Origin: Rhodococcus_G sp042879035
Lineage (GTDB): Bacteria; Actinomycetota; Actinomycetes; Mycobacteriales; Mycobacteriaceae
Direction: 5' to 3'
Assembly: GCF_042879035.1 (NCBI RefSeq)
Contig: NZ_JBIAOU010000003.1
Coordinates: 359,356-423,355, forward strand
DNA length: 64,000 nucleotides
This document shows positions 9,349-17,569 of this stretch, piece after piece. The position numbers and the translations under genes were made by a program. Each line of letters starts with the position of its first letter. The stretch's first letter is position 1. The notes beneath the pieces were generated by a model that saw nothing but the letters and a program-made list of their open reading frames with translations, searched no databases and was not told the DNA's origin.

Positions 9349-10968
9349 ATGGCCACTGCGGTGACGGTTCCCGATTCGGTGCGTGCCCGCGTCGCGCTCG
9401 GTCCCGAGGCGGCGCGGGCGCCGGTCACCGACCCGACACTGGGGATCGCGGTTCCGCAGACCCACCGGGGCGAGCCGCCGCACCGGCTGGTGACCATCGG
9501 GGACTCCATCACCCAGGGCTTCCAGAGCGGTGCCGTCTTCCACACCGATCTGTCCTTTCCGGCGATCATCGCGTACGAGCTCGGCTGGCTGGAGCGGTTC
9601 CGGTTTCCGCGGTACGGCGGACCGGGCGGCCTGCCGTTGAACGTGGAGCTGATGCTGCGGGAGGTGGAGGCCGAATTCGGCACGCAGCCACGGATCTGGC
9701 AGATGCCGCTGGTGCTGTACCGGGTCCGGGAGTTCATGGACGAGGTGGAGGACTACTGGGAACGGGGTCCGGGGACGCGGCTGCCGGACCTGTCGGGGTA
9801 CCTGCACAACCTGTCGGTCTACGGATGGGATCTCCGGGACGCGCTGAGCAAGACCGCGGAGACCTGCGCGGCCGCCGTCGCGGCGCCCAACGACGCGCTG
9901 ATCGACCAGATCGTGCAGAACAACGCCGAGCGGGCGGCGCTGCGGGTGTACCCGAGGTGGGCGACGAAGCAGCGGACGATGACGCTGTTCGACGCCGCCG
10001 CGGCGCTCGGGGACGATCACGACGAGAGCACCGAGGCCGGCATCGAGACCCTCGTCGTGTTCCTCGGCTCGAACAACGCCCTGCGCAGCGTCACCGACCT
10101 CCGGATCGACTGGAGTGGACCGGATTTCGCCGACCTCACGGCGAAGAACAGGTACACGGTGTGGTGCCCGGAGCACTTCGCATCCGAGTTCGCGCAGGTC
10201 GTCGACGCGGTACGCGAGATCAACGCGCGGCACGTGATCTGGTGCACCGTCCCCCACGTGACGATCGTGCCGATCGCCCGCGGCCTCGGCGGCAAACTCG
10301 CTCGCGGGTCACGCTACTTCCGGCACTACGCGCGGCCGTGGGTGCGTGACGAGGACTTCGACCCGGACGTGGACCCGCACATCACCGGCGAGCAGGCGCG
10401 GGAGGTCGACGCCGCGATCGACATGTACAACGACGTGATCGAACGCGCCGTCCGGGAGGGCCGCTCGGGAGCATCGGGGCCGCCGCGGGACTGGTACCTG
10501 CTCGACACCGCGGGCATTCTCGACGCCCTCGCCTCCCGACGCTTCATCGACGATCGCAGCATGCGGCAGAACCCGACGCTGCGGCCGGACTGGTGGCAGC
10601 GGTACCCGCTGCCGCCGCCGCTGCGGGCGTTGCGTCCGATGCCCAACTCCCACTTCCTCGTCGGTGACGGCCGCGGCGGCCGCGGCGACGGTGGACTGTT
10701 CTCGCTCGACGGTGTGCACCCGACGACGGTGGGGTACGGCATCGTCGCCCAGGAACTGATCCACATCATGACCCGGGCGGGCGTCGAGTTCCGCACCGCC
10801 ACCGGCGCCGTGCGCACCCCACCCGTGGCGGTCGACTTCGATCGGCTGATCGCCCGCGACACCCTCGTCCGCACCCCGCCGCAGAACGTCGGGACGACCC
10901 TCGAGACGCTCGGCTGGCTGGATCAAGTGACGGACTGGGTGCAGCGCGTGGTCGGTCGGAAGGTCTAG
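9349..10968 (+). CDS. SGNH/GDSL hydrolase family protein
   Basis: The 539-aa protein has the SGNH block I serine in TIGDSITQGF (about 49-58), GSNNAL for the Asn block near 245, and a late LDGVHPTTVGYG block (about 452-463) supplying the Asp-x-x-His pair. It is much longer than typical 200-300 aa SGNH esterases, with a large middle insertion. It has no signal peptide. ATG 9349 follows GAGGAGG at 9337-9343. The gene lies beyond the operon terminator and overlaps the convergent pirin remnant by 4 bp at its stop. The substrate is unknown: an esterase or lipase-like activity is expected, possibly carbohydrate deacetylation. Confidence 0.85.
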   Translation: MATAVTVPDSVRARVALGPEAARAPVTDPTLGIAVPQTHRGEPPHRLVTIGDSITQGFQSGAVFHTDLSFPAIIAYELGWLERFRFPRYGGPGGLPLNVELMLREVEAEFGTQPRIWQMPLVLYRVREFMDEVEDYWERGPGTRLPDLSGYLHNLSVYGWDLRDALSKTAETCAAAVAAPNDALIDQIVQNNAERAALRVYPRWATKQRTMTLFDAAAALGDDHDESTEAGIETLVVFLGSNNALRSVTDLRIDWSGPDFADLTAKNRYTVWCPEHFASEFAQVVDAVREINARHVIWCTVPHVTIVPIARGLGGKLARGSRYFRHYARPWVRDEDFDPDVDPHITGEQAREVDAAIDMYNDVIERAVREGRSGASGPPRDWYLLDTAGILDALASRRFIDDRSMRQNPTLRPDWWQRYPLPPPLRALRPMPNSHFLVGDGRGGRGDGGLFSLDGVHPTTVGYGIVAQELIHIMTRAGVEFRTATGAVRTPPVAVDFDRLIARDTLVRTPPQNVGTTLETLGWLDQVTDWVQRVVGRKV

Positions 10969-11404
10969 GCCGTGGTCGCGTGCACCTCCCGGATCAGGAC
11001 CTCGGCCGGTTCGGTGACGGTGGCCCGCTGACCTCTGGAAGCGGTGAGCCGCAACGCATCCCCCTGTCCGAGCGGCCCGACTCCCTCGACGTCGACGGTG
11101 CCGCGGGTCACGAACAGGTGCCCGTACGGCCGGGATACACGACACCGCAGTGGCCGGTCGAATCCTGGTGTACCAGTGACCCGCTCACCACCCAGGTCAC
11201 GATCTCCGTGTCGCGGTGCTGGTGGGTGTCGAACCCGCTGCCCGCTTCGACGACGTCCTCGTTGTTGACGAGCAGGACCCCGTGCGCGTACCGGGCGTGG
11301 TCGAAGTTCCCGGCGAACGGGAAGCTCTGGCGGGAGTCGAGCCATCCGTAGTGCTGGCGGGCCCGATTGCCCGCCCGCCGGATCTCCGTCCCCGCCACGG
11401 TCAC
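10965..11404 (-). pseudogene. decayed pirin-family (YhhW-like) bicupin
   Basis: The N-terminal half reads from a GTG at 11404 (TEIRRAGNRARQHYGWLDS, then FDTHQHRDTEIVTWV with the metal-binding His pair). It ends near 11130 shortly after HQDSTGHCGVVYPG. The C-terminal part (YGHLFVTRGTVDVEG to AEVLIREVHA) continues in another frame to the TAG at 10965-10967. Compared with the usual ~230 aa, about 80 residues in the middle are gone, so this is an internal deletion with frame change, not a simple sequencing slip. The GTG start overlaps the TGA of the intact pirin gene upstream (GTGA), so the two were once translationally coupled. Confidence 0.8.
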
Positions 11405-12396
11405 TCCAGGCTCTCGTGGGCGGCCGGGATCGACCCGAGTCGACCGGCCTGGAAGTCCTCGAACGCCTGGATGACCTCGGCCCTGGTGTTCATCACGAAC
11501 GGGCCGGCCATCGCGACGGGTTCGCGAATCGGCTTGCCGCCCAGGATGAACACCTCCAACGACTCGGTGCGGGAATCCTGCGTGTCGGCGGCCGCGATCG
11601 TGATCGTGTCGCCGCGGTGGAACTCGTCGCCGACCCGCTCGCCGCGACCGAACACGGCCAGCTGTCCCATCCGGATCGGCCGACGCTCGGCGCCGACAGT
11701 CCCGTCGCCGGCGAGGACGTAGGCGAGCGCATTGAAGTCGGGGTTCCACGGCAACGTCACGCTGGCGCCGGGCGCGATGGTCGCGTGCAGCAGGGTGATG
11801 GGGGTGTAGGTCGAGCCCGGCCCCTGATGGCCGTCGAGGTCGCCGGCGATGACGCGGATCAGTGCGCCGCCGTCGGGGGAGGAGAGCAGTGCCACCTTGC
11901 TGCCGGTGATGTCCTGGTAGCGGGGCGCCGCCATCTTGTTGTCCTTCGGCAAGTTGACCCAGAGCTGCACTCCATGGAAAAGGCCGCCGCTCGTCACGAG
12001 TGCCTCCGGCGGGGCCTCGATGTGCAGGATGCCGCCGCCCGCGGTCATCCACTGGGTGTCGCCGCCGCTGATCACGCCGCCGCCACCGTTGGAGTCCTGG
12101 TGCTCCATCGTCCCGTCGATCATGTAGGTGACGGTCTCGAAACCACGGTGCGGGTGCCACGGGGTGCCCTTCGGCTCCCCGGGTGCGTAGTCGACCTCGC
12201 CCATCTGGTCCATGTGGATGAACGGGTCGAGGTGGCGCATGTCGACGCCGGCGAACGCGCGCCGGACGGGGAAGCCCTCGCCCTCGTACCCGGTGGGTGC
12301 GGTGGTCACGGCGAGGACGGGACGGGCGGTCGCGCCCGGCGCGGTCTCGGCGACGCGCGGCAAGGCGAGGATGTTGTCGACGGTCACGGCGGGCAT
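11401..12396 (-). CDS. pirin family protein (bicupin)
   Basis: The 331-aa protein is longer than most pirins (~290). The pirin_N cupin has the metal-ligand motif PWHPHRGFETVTYMIDG with a further MEHQDS and the glutamate in LHIEAPP. A pirin_C cupin follows (LPWNPDFNALAYVL ... GQLAVFGRGE) and then the usual end (GGKPIREPVAMAGPFVMNT). Some pirins have quercetinase activity or act as redox-sensitive cofactors. ATG 12396 is set by GAGGAG 8 nt upstream. The gene is preceded by a perfect palindrome (12417-12434) over its probable promoter. Confidence 0.92.
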   Translation of the reverse strand: MPAVTVDNILALPRVAETAPGATARPVLAVTTAPTGYEGEGFPVRRAFAGVDMRHLDPFIHMDQMGEVDYAPGEPKGTPWHPHRGFETVTYMIDGTMEHQDSNGGGGVISGGDTQWMTAGGGILHIEAPPEALVTSGGLFHGVQLWVNLPKDNKMAAPRYQDITGSKVALLSSPDGGALIRVIAGDLDGHQGPGSTYTPITLLHATIAPGASVTLPWNPDFNALAYVLAGDGTVGAERRPIRMGQLAVFGRGERVGDEFHRGDTITIAAADTQDSRTESLEVFILGGKPIREPVAMAGPFVMNTRAEVIQAFEDFQAGRLGSIPAAHESLE

Positions 12397-12416
12397 GCTG
12401 CGCTCCTCGGATCGAG

Positions 12417-12434
12417 TAGTTGATTTATCAACTA
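12417..12434. promoter_or_regulatory. perfect palindrome upstream of the pirin operon, MarR-type operator
   Basis: TAGTTGAT-TT-ATCAACTA is a perfect 8-bp inverted repeat, 21 bp upstream of the pirin ATG. Size, AT-rich core and position resemble operators of MarR-family repressors. No MarR gene is adjacent; the nearest in the window are at 34.4 and 47.5 kb. Confidence 0.6.
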
Positions 12435-12498
12435 TCTTCACCGTAGCTCAACGCACTCGATCGCCGGCTATTCCCCGGGCCCCGCGGCGGCACGCCGG

Positions 12499-13440
12499 TC
12501 AGGGCAGCAGCACGAACTTCCCGCGCGGATGGTCGCCCTGCAGTTCGATGTGGGCGCGGGCCGCGTCGGCGAGGGGGAAGGTCTTCGCGACGGTGACGTC
12601 GAGTCCGCCGCGGCCCGCGAGTTCGACGATCTCGAGTCGCGCCGCACGCCGGATCCGGGCACTGTCGGGGTTGTTGGCGCCGATCGCGTGGAAGCCGTCC
12701 CGCTCGGCGCGGCCGAACGCGAGGATCGTGACGACCCGGTCGCGGTCGTGGACCAGGGCGAGGGAGGCGTCGACGGCCTCGTCGGTGCCCGCGGTGTCGA
12801 CCACAGCGTCGACACCGTCCGGGGCGAGCTCGCGGAGCCGGCCCTCGAGGCCGTCGCCGTATTCGACCGCGGTGACGCCCAGTGCCCAGAGGTGCTCGTG
12901 GTTCCGCGCCCGCGCGGTGCCGATCACGGTGGCGCCGCGCGCGAGTGCGAGCTGCGCGGTCGCGGTGCCCACGGATCCGGACGCGCCGTGGATCAGGAGG
13001 GTGTCGCCGGCCGCGACGCGGACCGTTGTCAGCGCGTCGACCGCGGTGGTCCCGCTCGACAGCAGGGCGGCGGCCTGCTCCCAGGTGAGATTCTGCGGTT
13101 TCGCGAAGGTGACCGCGGCCGGCACCGTGATCAGTTCCGTGTAGGTGCCGGTGCCGGGATCGACGATCACCTCGTCGCCGACGGCGATCGGTCCGGTCGG
13201 GCCGACGGGGTCGTCGCCGACCGCCACGACCACACCGGACGCCTCGATCCCGGGCCGTACCGGCAGGTTCGCGGGATCGGCGCCGACGGCACCGCTGTAC
13301 ACCTTGTAGTCGAAGGGGTTGACGCCGACTGCGCGCAGCCGGACCTGCACCTGCCCGGGTGCCGGATCCGGTACGGCTTCGTCGACGACGGTGAGTACTT
13401 CGGGTCCACCGAACGCGGTCGCTACGACTGTCTTGGCCAT
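12499..13440 (-). CDS. zinc-independent MDR oxidoreductase (quinone reductase-like)
   Basis: This 313-aa protein is of the medium-chain dehydrogenase/reductase class. The GroES-like part has VGVNPFDYKVYSGAVG (as in quinone oxidoreductases) and RPGIEASGVVVAVG. The nucleotide fold has LLIHGASGSVGTATAQLA, the NADPH-binding AxxGxxG region. The catalytic and structural zinc cysteines are absent, so NADPH-dependent quinone or enone reduction is expected. It is divergent from the TetR gene at 13542, with about 100 bp of shared control region. Confidence 0.92.
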   Translation of the reverse strand: MAKTVVATAFGGPEVLTVVDEAVPDPAPGQVQVRLRAVGVNPFDYKVYSGAVGADPANLPVRPGIEASGVVVAVGDDPVGPTGPIAVGDEVIVDPGTGTYTELITVPAAVTFAKPQNLTWEQAAALLSSGTTAVDALTTVRVAAGDTLLIHGASGSVGTATAQLALARGATVIGTARARNHEHLWALGVTAVEYGDGLEGRLRELAPDGVDAVVDTAGTDEAVDASLALVHDRDRVVTILAFGRAERDGFHAIGANNPDSARIRRAARLEIVELAGRGGLDVTVAKTFPLADAARAHIELQGDHPRGKFVLLP

Positions 13441-13488
13441 GTCCGGCCAACCGTGCAGCCGTGGGAACTATTCCCTCGCGTGCACCTT

Positions 13489-13541
13489 TTGCACCAGGGA
13501 TAAATTTGGACTGAGTGCAAGTTTCGTCGTAGTATGGCAGG
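13489..13541 (+). promoter_or_regulatory. divergent control region with leaderless TetR promoter
   Basis: TTGCAC (13489-13494) and GTGCAA (13515-13520) form an inverted pair. On the plus strand TTGGAC (13506-13511) and TAGTAT (13530-13535) are 18 nt apart. The -10 ends 6 nt before the GTG at 13542, so the TetR mRNA is probably leaderless. The repeats flank the -35 box and could be the TetR operator, also reaching the divergent MDR gene. Confidence 0.5.
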
Positions 13542-14153
13542 GTGACCCAGGCATCCGGGCTGCGCGCAGCCAAGAAGCTCGAGACGTGGCGTGCCCTGCG
13601 CGCTGCCGCCATCGAGCTGGTGAGCGCCCGGGGATTCGACGCCGTGAGCGTCGAGGAGATCGCCGCCGCGGCCCGCGTCTCCAAGAGCACCCTGTTCAAC
13701 TACTTCGACTCCAAGGAGTCGGTCCTGCTCGACCCCGACCCCGAGGACCCGGCACGGTGGCGCGCGCTGGCCGCGGCCCGGCCGGCGGACGAGCCGATGT
13801 GGCACTCGCTGCGTGAGATCATCACCGCGACGGCATGCCACGACGAGGGCAAACTGCTGTTGCGCAAGGCGATGATCGAGCAGTGTCAGGCGCTGCTGGA
13901 ACCGGCGATGGCCGCCAGCGCGCCGTTCCGCGGCTTCGTCCGCGAATGGGTCACCGCGCGCGTGACCGACGAGATGGTCGCCGCCCTGGTGGTGAACTCC
14001 ACGTTCGCGATCGTGCACACCGCGTATCGCTGCTGGCATCCCGACGACGGTGTGCCGCAGTTCGAGACGCTCGTGCGACGCGGCTTCGACGTCGTCGGGC
14101 GGGGCATGGTCGCGCTGAGCGAAAATCCTGCAACCGCACCGGAGTCGACGTGA
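13542..14153 (+). CDS. TetR-family transcriptional regulator
   Basis: This is a 203-aa repressor. The N-terminal TetR HTH is clear (ELVSARGFDAVSVEEIAAAARVSKSTLFNYF followed by SKESVLLD), and the C-terminal ligand domain resembles the mycofactocin/MftR-type group. Its target is probably the divergent MDR gene and its own operon. The start is GTG 13542, with no ribosome binding site and a -10 box just upstream. It is coupled to the DedA gene by a GTGA overlap at 14150-14153. Confidence 0.93.
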   Translation: MTQASGLRAAKKLETWRALRAAAIELVSARGFDAVSVEEIAAAARVSKSTLFNYFDSKESVLLDPDPEDPARWRALAAARPADEPMWHSLREIITATACHDEGKLLLRKAMIEQCQALLEPAMAASAPFRGFVREWVTARVTDEMVAALVVNSTFAIVHTAYRCWHPDDGVPQFETLVRRGFDVVGRGMVALSENPATAPEST

Positions 14154-14812
14154 CCACCCTGTTGGAGCGGCTCCAGGGGCTCGAGCCGCTCGTCGTCTAC
14201 CTCGTCGTCAGTGCGTTCGTGTTCGTCGAGGACGCACTGTTCATCGGGTTCGTCGTCCCCGGCGAGACCGCCGCGATCGTCGGCGGCGTGATCGCCAGCC
14301 AGGCCGACGTCAACCTGTGGGTGATGGTCGCGGTGGTGATCGTGGCCGCGATGCTCGGAGACACAGTCGGTTTCGGGATCGGCCGCCGCGTCGGTCCTCG
14401 AATCCTCAGGTTCCCGTTCCTGTCGAACGGACGCCTCGACGGCGCCCAGGACATGCTCCGTCGCCGCGGCGGGCCCGCCGTGTTCTTCGGCCGGTTCGTC
14501 GCGTTCATCCGAACCGTGATGCCGGCCCTGGCCGGGATCAGCGGCATGCCCTACACGCGGTTCCTCGCGTTCAACGCCGTTGCCGCGATCATCTTCGGAA
14601 CCGGCAACGTACTGCTCGGCTTCTTCGCCGGAAACTCCTACGAGCGTGTCGAATCCGCGCTCGGCAGCGGCGCCTGGCTGCTCGTCGCGGTGGCCGCGGT
14701 GCTCGCCCTCGGGTGGTGGCTGCGCCGCCGTTTCAGGCGTACCTCCAGCGGGTCTACGCCGCTCGCCGAGCCTGACGACTCGGCCGCCCCGATGCCGGTC
14801 GCCGGGCCCTGA
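14150..14812 (+). CDS. DedA-family membrane protein (VTT domain)
   Basis: The 220-aa membrane protein has the DedA/SNARE-associated signature: FVVPGETAAIVGG near residue 35, then FFGRFVAFIRTVMPALAGISGMPYTRFLAFN (about 110-140) with the conserved Arg/Pro residues. A hydrophobic helix and a basic tail follow. DedA proteins act as lipid-carrier flippases and in envelope homeostasis. It begins at GTG 14150 inside the stop region of the TetR gene, so the two are co-translated. A direct functional link to that regulator is inferred only from the overlap. Confidence 0.92.
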   Translation: MTTLLERLQGLEPLVVYLVVSAFVFVEDALFIGFVVPGETAAIVGGVIASQADVNLWVMVAVVIVAAMLGDTVGFGIGRRVGPRILRFPFLSNGRLDGAQDMLRRRGGPAVFFGRFVAFIRTVMPALAGISGMPYTRFLAFNAVAAIIFGTGNVLLGFFAGNSYERVESALGSGAWLLVAVAAVLALGWWLRRRFRRTSSGSTPLAEPDDSAAPMPVAGP

Positions 14813-14882
14813 CAGCACCGGACGTGGCCGGCGGGAGTCGCCACAGAGGACTCTCAGAGTTGGGCCGGTCGCACTCTTACAT

Positions 14883-14896
14883 ACCGTCCGTACGGT
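14883..14896. promoter_or_regulatory. TetR-type palindrome before the Pip-like gene
   Basis: ACCGT-CCGT-ACGGT, only 7 bp upstream of the ATG at 14904, next to a possible -10 (TTACAT at about 14877-14882). Palindromes of this form are common TetR-family operators. A repressor bound here would block transcription directly. Confidence 0.5.
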
Positions 14897-14903
14897 CTCG
14901 ACC

Positions 14904-16232
14904 ATGGATGTCGCCGTCGAACCCGTGTCCCGTCGTCGTCGCCTGTGGGCGGGAGTGGCGGTGATCGCTGTCCTCCTCGTCGCCGCTGCGGGAGTCGCTG
15001 CGGGACTGCGTTCTCCGGTGACGCCGCCGCGCCTCGTCGCCGTCGTCAACGACGACACCGGGGCCGCCGCGATCGGCGAGCGCGTGGTCGCCACGCTCGC
15101 GCAGTCCGACGAGTTCGACTGGGAGGTGGTCGACTCCGCGGCCGCCACGACCCCCGACCACCTGGCCGTGGTCACCATCCCCGCCGACTTCTCCGACGCC
15201 GTGGTCTCACTCGGCACCACGACGCCGCGGCAGGCGGAACTGACGCTGACGCGGGGCAGTGCCGCGGACGACGGCGCCATGTCACGCTTGACCGCAGCGG
15301 TGTCCGAGGTCACGTCCGCCACCGGCATCGGAAACCTGCTCGCCGGGATGGCGTCGGCGCGTTCGCAGTTGCAGCAGGCAATGCTGCCGGCGCAGGTCCT
15401 GACCGGCGCGACCGCGGCCGCCGACGCCCAGGCGCAGCGCATGCTCGCCGGCGTCGACGACATCCTCCCGTACCTGGAGACCGCGAACGCCGGGGCGAAC
15501 CAACTCGTCGACGTCGCGGGCCAGGTGTCGGGCATGGTGCAGCAGGCGCGCGGCCCGGCGACGGAACTGTCGGCACGACTGACCGAACTCGACGTCACGA
15601 TCGGCGACGTCACGGCTGGGACCGAGCGCCTCCGCACCGGAATCGACGCCCTCGCCCGCAGCGTCGAGGGGTTCGACGCCGGCGTCGCGGCATCGCTGGA
15701 CCGGACGTCGGAGGACCTGACGGCGCTGTCCACCCAGCTGACGGCGATCACGGGATTGCTCGGATCGGACGTGGGCCCCGGGACGGACCTCGGCGCCGCG
15801 CTGGCCAGTGGTTTCGGTCAGCTCGAGAGCGTCTCCGCGCAGCTGTCCGGCGCGGGCAGCCAGTTGCAGACGGGGATCGGTCCGATCGCCGAGCAGGCAC
15901 CCCAACTGCTCGGCAGCGCGGAAGACGAGATCCTCGGAGCGGTCACCCAACTGAAGACGGTGTCCGCACAGTTGAGTGCGCAGCTGACGGCGGGTGTCGA
16001 CGCGATCCCGGCCCGCACGGCCGGACAGCAACGGGCGATGTCGACGACGATGGCGGCGCCGGTGGCGGTCGTGGACACCGGTGGCGTCGCGGCGAGTGCA
16101 CTGTTCGACGTCCGCAACCTGATGGTGCTGTTCGCCGGTACCACGGTGGCGCTCGGAGCGGTGTCGGCCTGGATGCTTCTGCGGAACCGGACGGCGCCGA
16201 ACGCCTCCCGGGCATCGGTCGTGGGGTCATAG
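14904..16232 (+). CDS. Pip/YhgE-like membrane-anchored protein with long helical repeats
   Basis: This 442-aa protein has one N-terminal membrane segment (about 18-40) and one near the C-terminus (about 405-425). Between them are a YhgE/Pip-like N-terminal region (RLVAVVNDDTGAAAIGERVV, 50-69; TPDHLAVVTIPADFSDAVVSL) and a long extracytoplasmic Ala/Leu/Gln/Ser-rich stretch predicted to be helical. Full YhgE/Pip proteins have a C-terminal ABC-2-type block of six spans; here only one span remains, so this is a short family member. Its role is unknown; relatives are linked to export of small proteins or lipids. A TetR-type palindrome sits just before the start. Confidence 0.7.
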   Translation: MDVAVEPVSRRRRLWAGVAVIAVLLVAAAGVAAGLRSPVTPPRLVAVVNDDTGAAAIGERVVATLAQSDEFDWEVVDSAAATTPDHLAVVTIPADFSDAVVSLGTTTPRQAELTLTRGSAADDGAMSRLTAAVSEVTSATGIGNLLAGMASARSQLQQAMLPAQVLTGATAAADAQAQRMLAGVDDILPYLETANAGANQLVDVAGQVSGMVQQARGPATELSARLTELDVTIGDVTAGTERLRTGIDALARSVEGFDAGVAASLDRTSEDLTALSTQLTAITGLLGSDVGPGTDLGAALASGFGQLESVSAQLSGAGSQLQTGIGPIAEQAPQLLGSAEDEILGAVTQLKTVSAQLSAQLTAGVDAIPARTAGQQRAMSTTMAAPVAVVDTGGVAASALFDVRNLMVLFAGTTVALGAVSAWMLLRNRTAPNASRASVVGS

Positions 16233-16239
16233 TGAAGGC

Positions 16240-16953
16240 ATGGCGAAGATTCGGGTACTGAGCACGGCCACCGCCGTGGCGGGCGTGATCCTGCTGGCGG
16301 GCTGCGCGGGGGACACCTCGTCGGGCGGCTCCGACTCGGTCCCGCCGGGCATCAGCACGCAGGGCGTGGGGACGGTCACCGCCTCGCCCGACACCGCGAC
16401 GGTGGTGCTCGCGGTGCAGACGCAGGACAGCACCGCGAATGCCGCGCTCGCCGCCAACGCGGAACGGGCGACCGCGCTGATCGCGTCCCTCGAGGCCCGG
16501 GGTGTGGACTCGAAGGACATTGCCACCAGCGGCCTTTCGATACAGCCGACGTACGCGGCCGCGTCGACGGACATCACGGGATATCAGGTGACGAACCAGG
16601 TGACCGCCACCGTCCACGCCATCGACGGCGCCGGTGCACTGATCGACGGTGCGGCCGCTGCGGCCGGGGATGCCGTTCGGGTGCAGCAACTGTCGTTCTC
16701 GATCGGTGACGACAGCGCGTTGCGGGCCGAGGCGCGCGCGAAGGCCGTCCGGCAGGCGAAGGCGCAGGCCGGGCAGATCGCGGACGCCGCCGGAGTCGAA
16801 CTCGGCGGTGTGCGGTCCATCAGCGAGATCGCCGCGGCGACACCGGCGCCCGTCCCGGGCCGGGTGATGTCCGACCAGGCCGCCGCGGCGCCCGTCGAAC
16901 CCGGAACGCAGGAGCTGACCGTGACGGTCGCGGTCGTCTACGACATCGACTGA
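16240..16953 (+). CDS. SIMPL-domain lipoprotein (DUF541)
   Basis: This 237-aa lipoprotein has lipobox LAGC (Cys22), followed by the SIMPL/DUF541 (YggE-like) domain. Typical elements are ISTQGVGTVTASPDTATVVLAV near the start, GVDSKDIATSGLSIQPTY in the middle, GYQVTNQVTATV, and late ARAKAVRQAKAQAGQIADAAGVELGGVRSISE. YggE-type proteins are associated with oxidative-stress tolerance and their biochemical activity is unclear. It starts 7 nt after the previous stop and overlaps the convergent gene by 16 bp at its end. Confidence 0.92.
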   Translation: MAKIRVLSTATAVAGVILLAGCAGDTSSGGSDSVPPGISTQGVGTVTASPDTATVVLAVQTQDSTANAALAANAERATALIASLEARGVDSKDIATSGLSIQPTYAAASTDITGYQVTNQVTATVHAIDGAGALIDGAAAAAGDAVRVQQLSFSIGDDSALRAEARAKAVRQAKAQAGQIADAAGVELGGVRSISEIAAATPAPVPGRVMSDQAAAAPVEPGTQELTVTVAVVYDID

Positions 16954-17369
16954 CCGGCGGAACGCAGGGCGGCGACTCCCGCCTCGGCGTAGGCCGCGTC
17001 CTCGTCGGGGGAGGCCCCGCTGACACCGACCGCCCCGACCACGGTTCCCTCCGCCCGCACCGGTATCCCGCCGGGGAGGGTCGTCACCGGCTGCGCGGTC
17101 TGGGCGGCGATCAGCTCGAGCAACTCGGGGTAGTCGGCCCGCAGGCCGGCCAGATTCCCGGACGCGACACCCATCAGCGCCGTCGTCGCGGCCTTCGCGC
17201 GGGCCACGCCCGTGGTGAACCAGGCGGCGCCGTCGCCGCGGACGACGAGCACGTCGTGCCCACGGTGGTCGACGACGGCAACGCTGATTCGCTTGTTCTG
17301 CGCCGCAGCGGCCGCCAGTGCCGCGTCCACGGCGGCTCGGGCCCTGCCCAGATCGAGTTCGGTGTCCAT
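16938..17369 (-). CDS. GlcG/HbpS-like heme-degrading family protein
   Basis: The 143-aa protein is a single GlcG/HbpS (DUF336) domain: ISVAVVDHRGHDVLVVRGDGAAWFT, ARAKAATTALM, TLPGGIPVRAEGTVVGAVGVSGASPDEDAAYAEAGV. Streptomyces HbpS binds heme and GlcG accompanies glycolate catabolism; without such neighbours the role here is open. ATG 17369 is the family-like start, since an upstream extension encodes Arg-rich non-family residues. It is convergent with the SIMPL gene. Confidence 0.9.
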   Translation of the reverse strand: MDTELDLGRARAAVDAALAAAAAQNKRISVAVVDHRGHDVLVVRGDGAAWFTTGVARAKAATTALMGVASGNLAGLRADYPELLELIAAQTAQPVTTLPGGIPVRAEGTVVGAVGVSGASPDEDAAYAEAGVAALRSAGQSMS

Positions 17370-17503
17370 CGGGCGACCGTACCGCCTGGTTCGGCGCGGC
17401 GAGGTCTGCTGCCGCGCACGCGTGCCACGAGGGCTCGTCGGGTCCACGGCAGGTGGGGTGTTGACACCGGCGAGTGCTGTCGATCACAATCTGGAGCAGA
17501 AGA

Positions 17504-17522
17504 TGACATGACTGTCACGTCA
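17504..17522. promoter_or_regulatory. 19-bp operator TGACnTGACnGTCAnGTCA upstream of the ligase/Liv operon
   Basis: TGACATGACTGTCACGTCA is a perfect TGAC-n-TGAC-n-GTCA-n-GTCA palindrome 48 bp upstream of the acyl-CoA synthetase ATG. The same site, with one difference in its 19 bp, overlaps the start region of the TetR gene at 27410-27428. The identity extends to the flanking AAGA on one side. It is therefore very probably a binding site of that TetR. Confidence 0.8.
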
Positions 17523-17569
17523 CAATTGCTCACACCCATTCACCCGGTGACCCGAGGAGAGCTCTGAAA

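Noticed and set aside
13886..15751. 621-codon leftward frame opposite TetR, DedA and the Pip-like gene
   Set aside because: No domain motifs, Ser/Thr/Arg-biased; third-position GC pattern supports the rightward genes.
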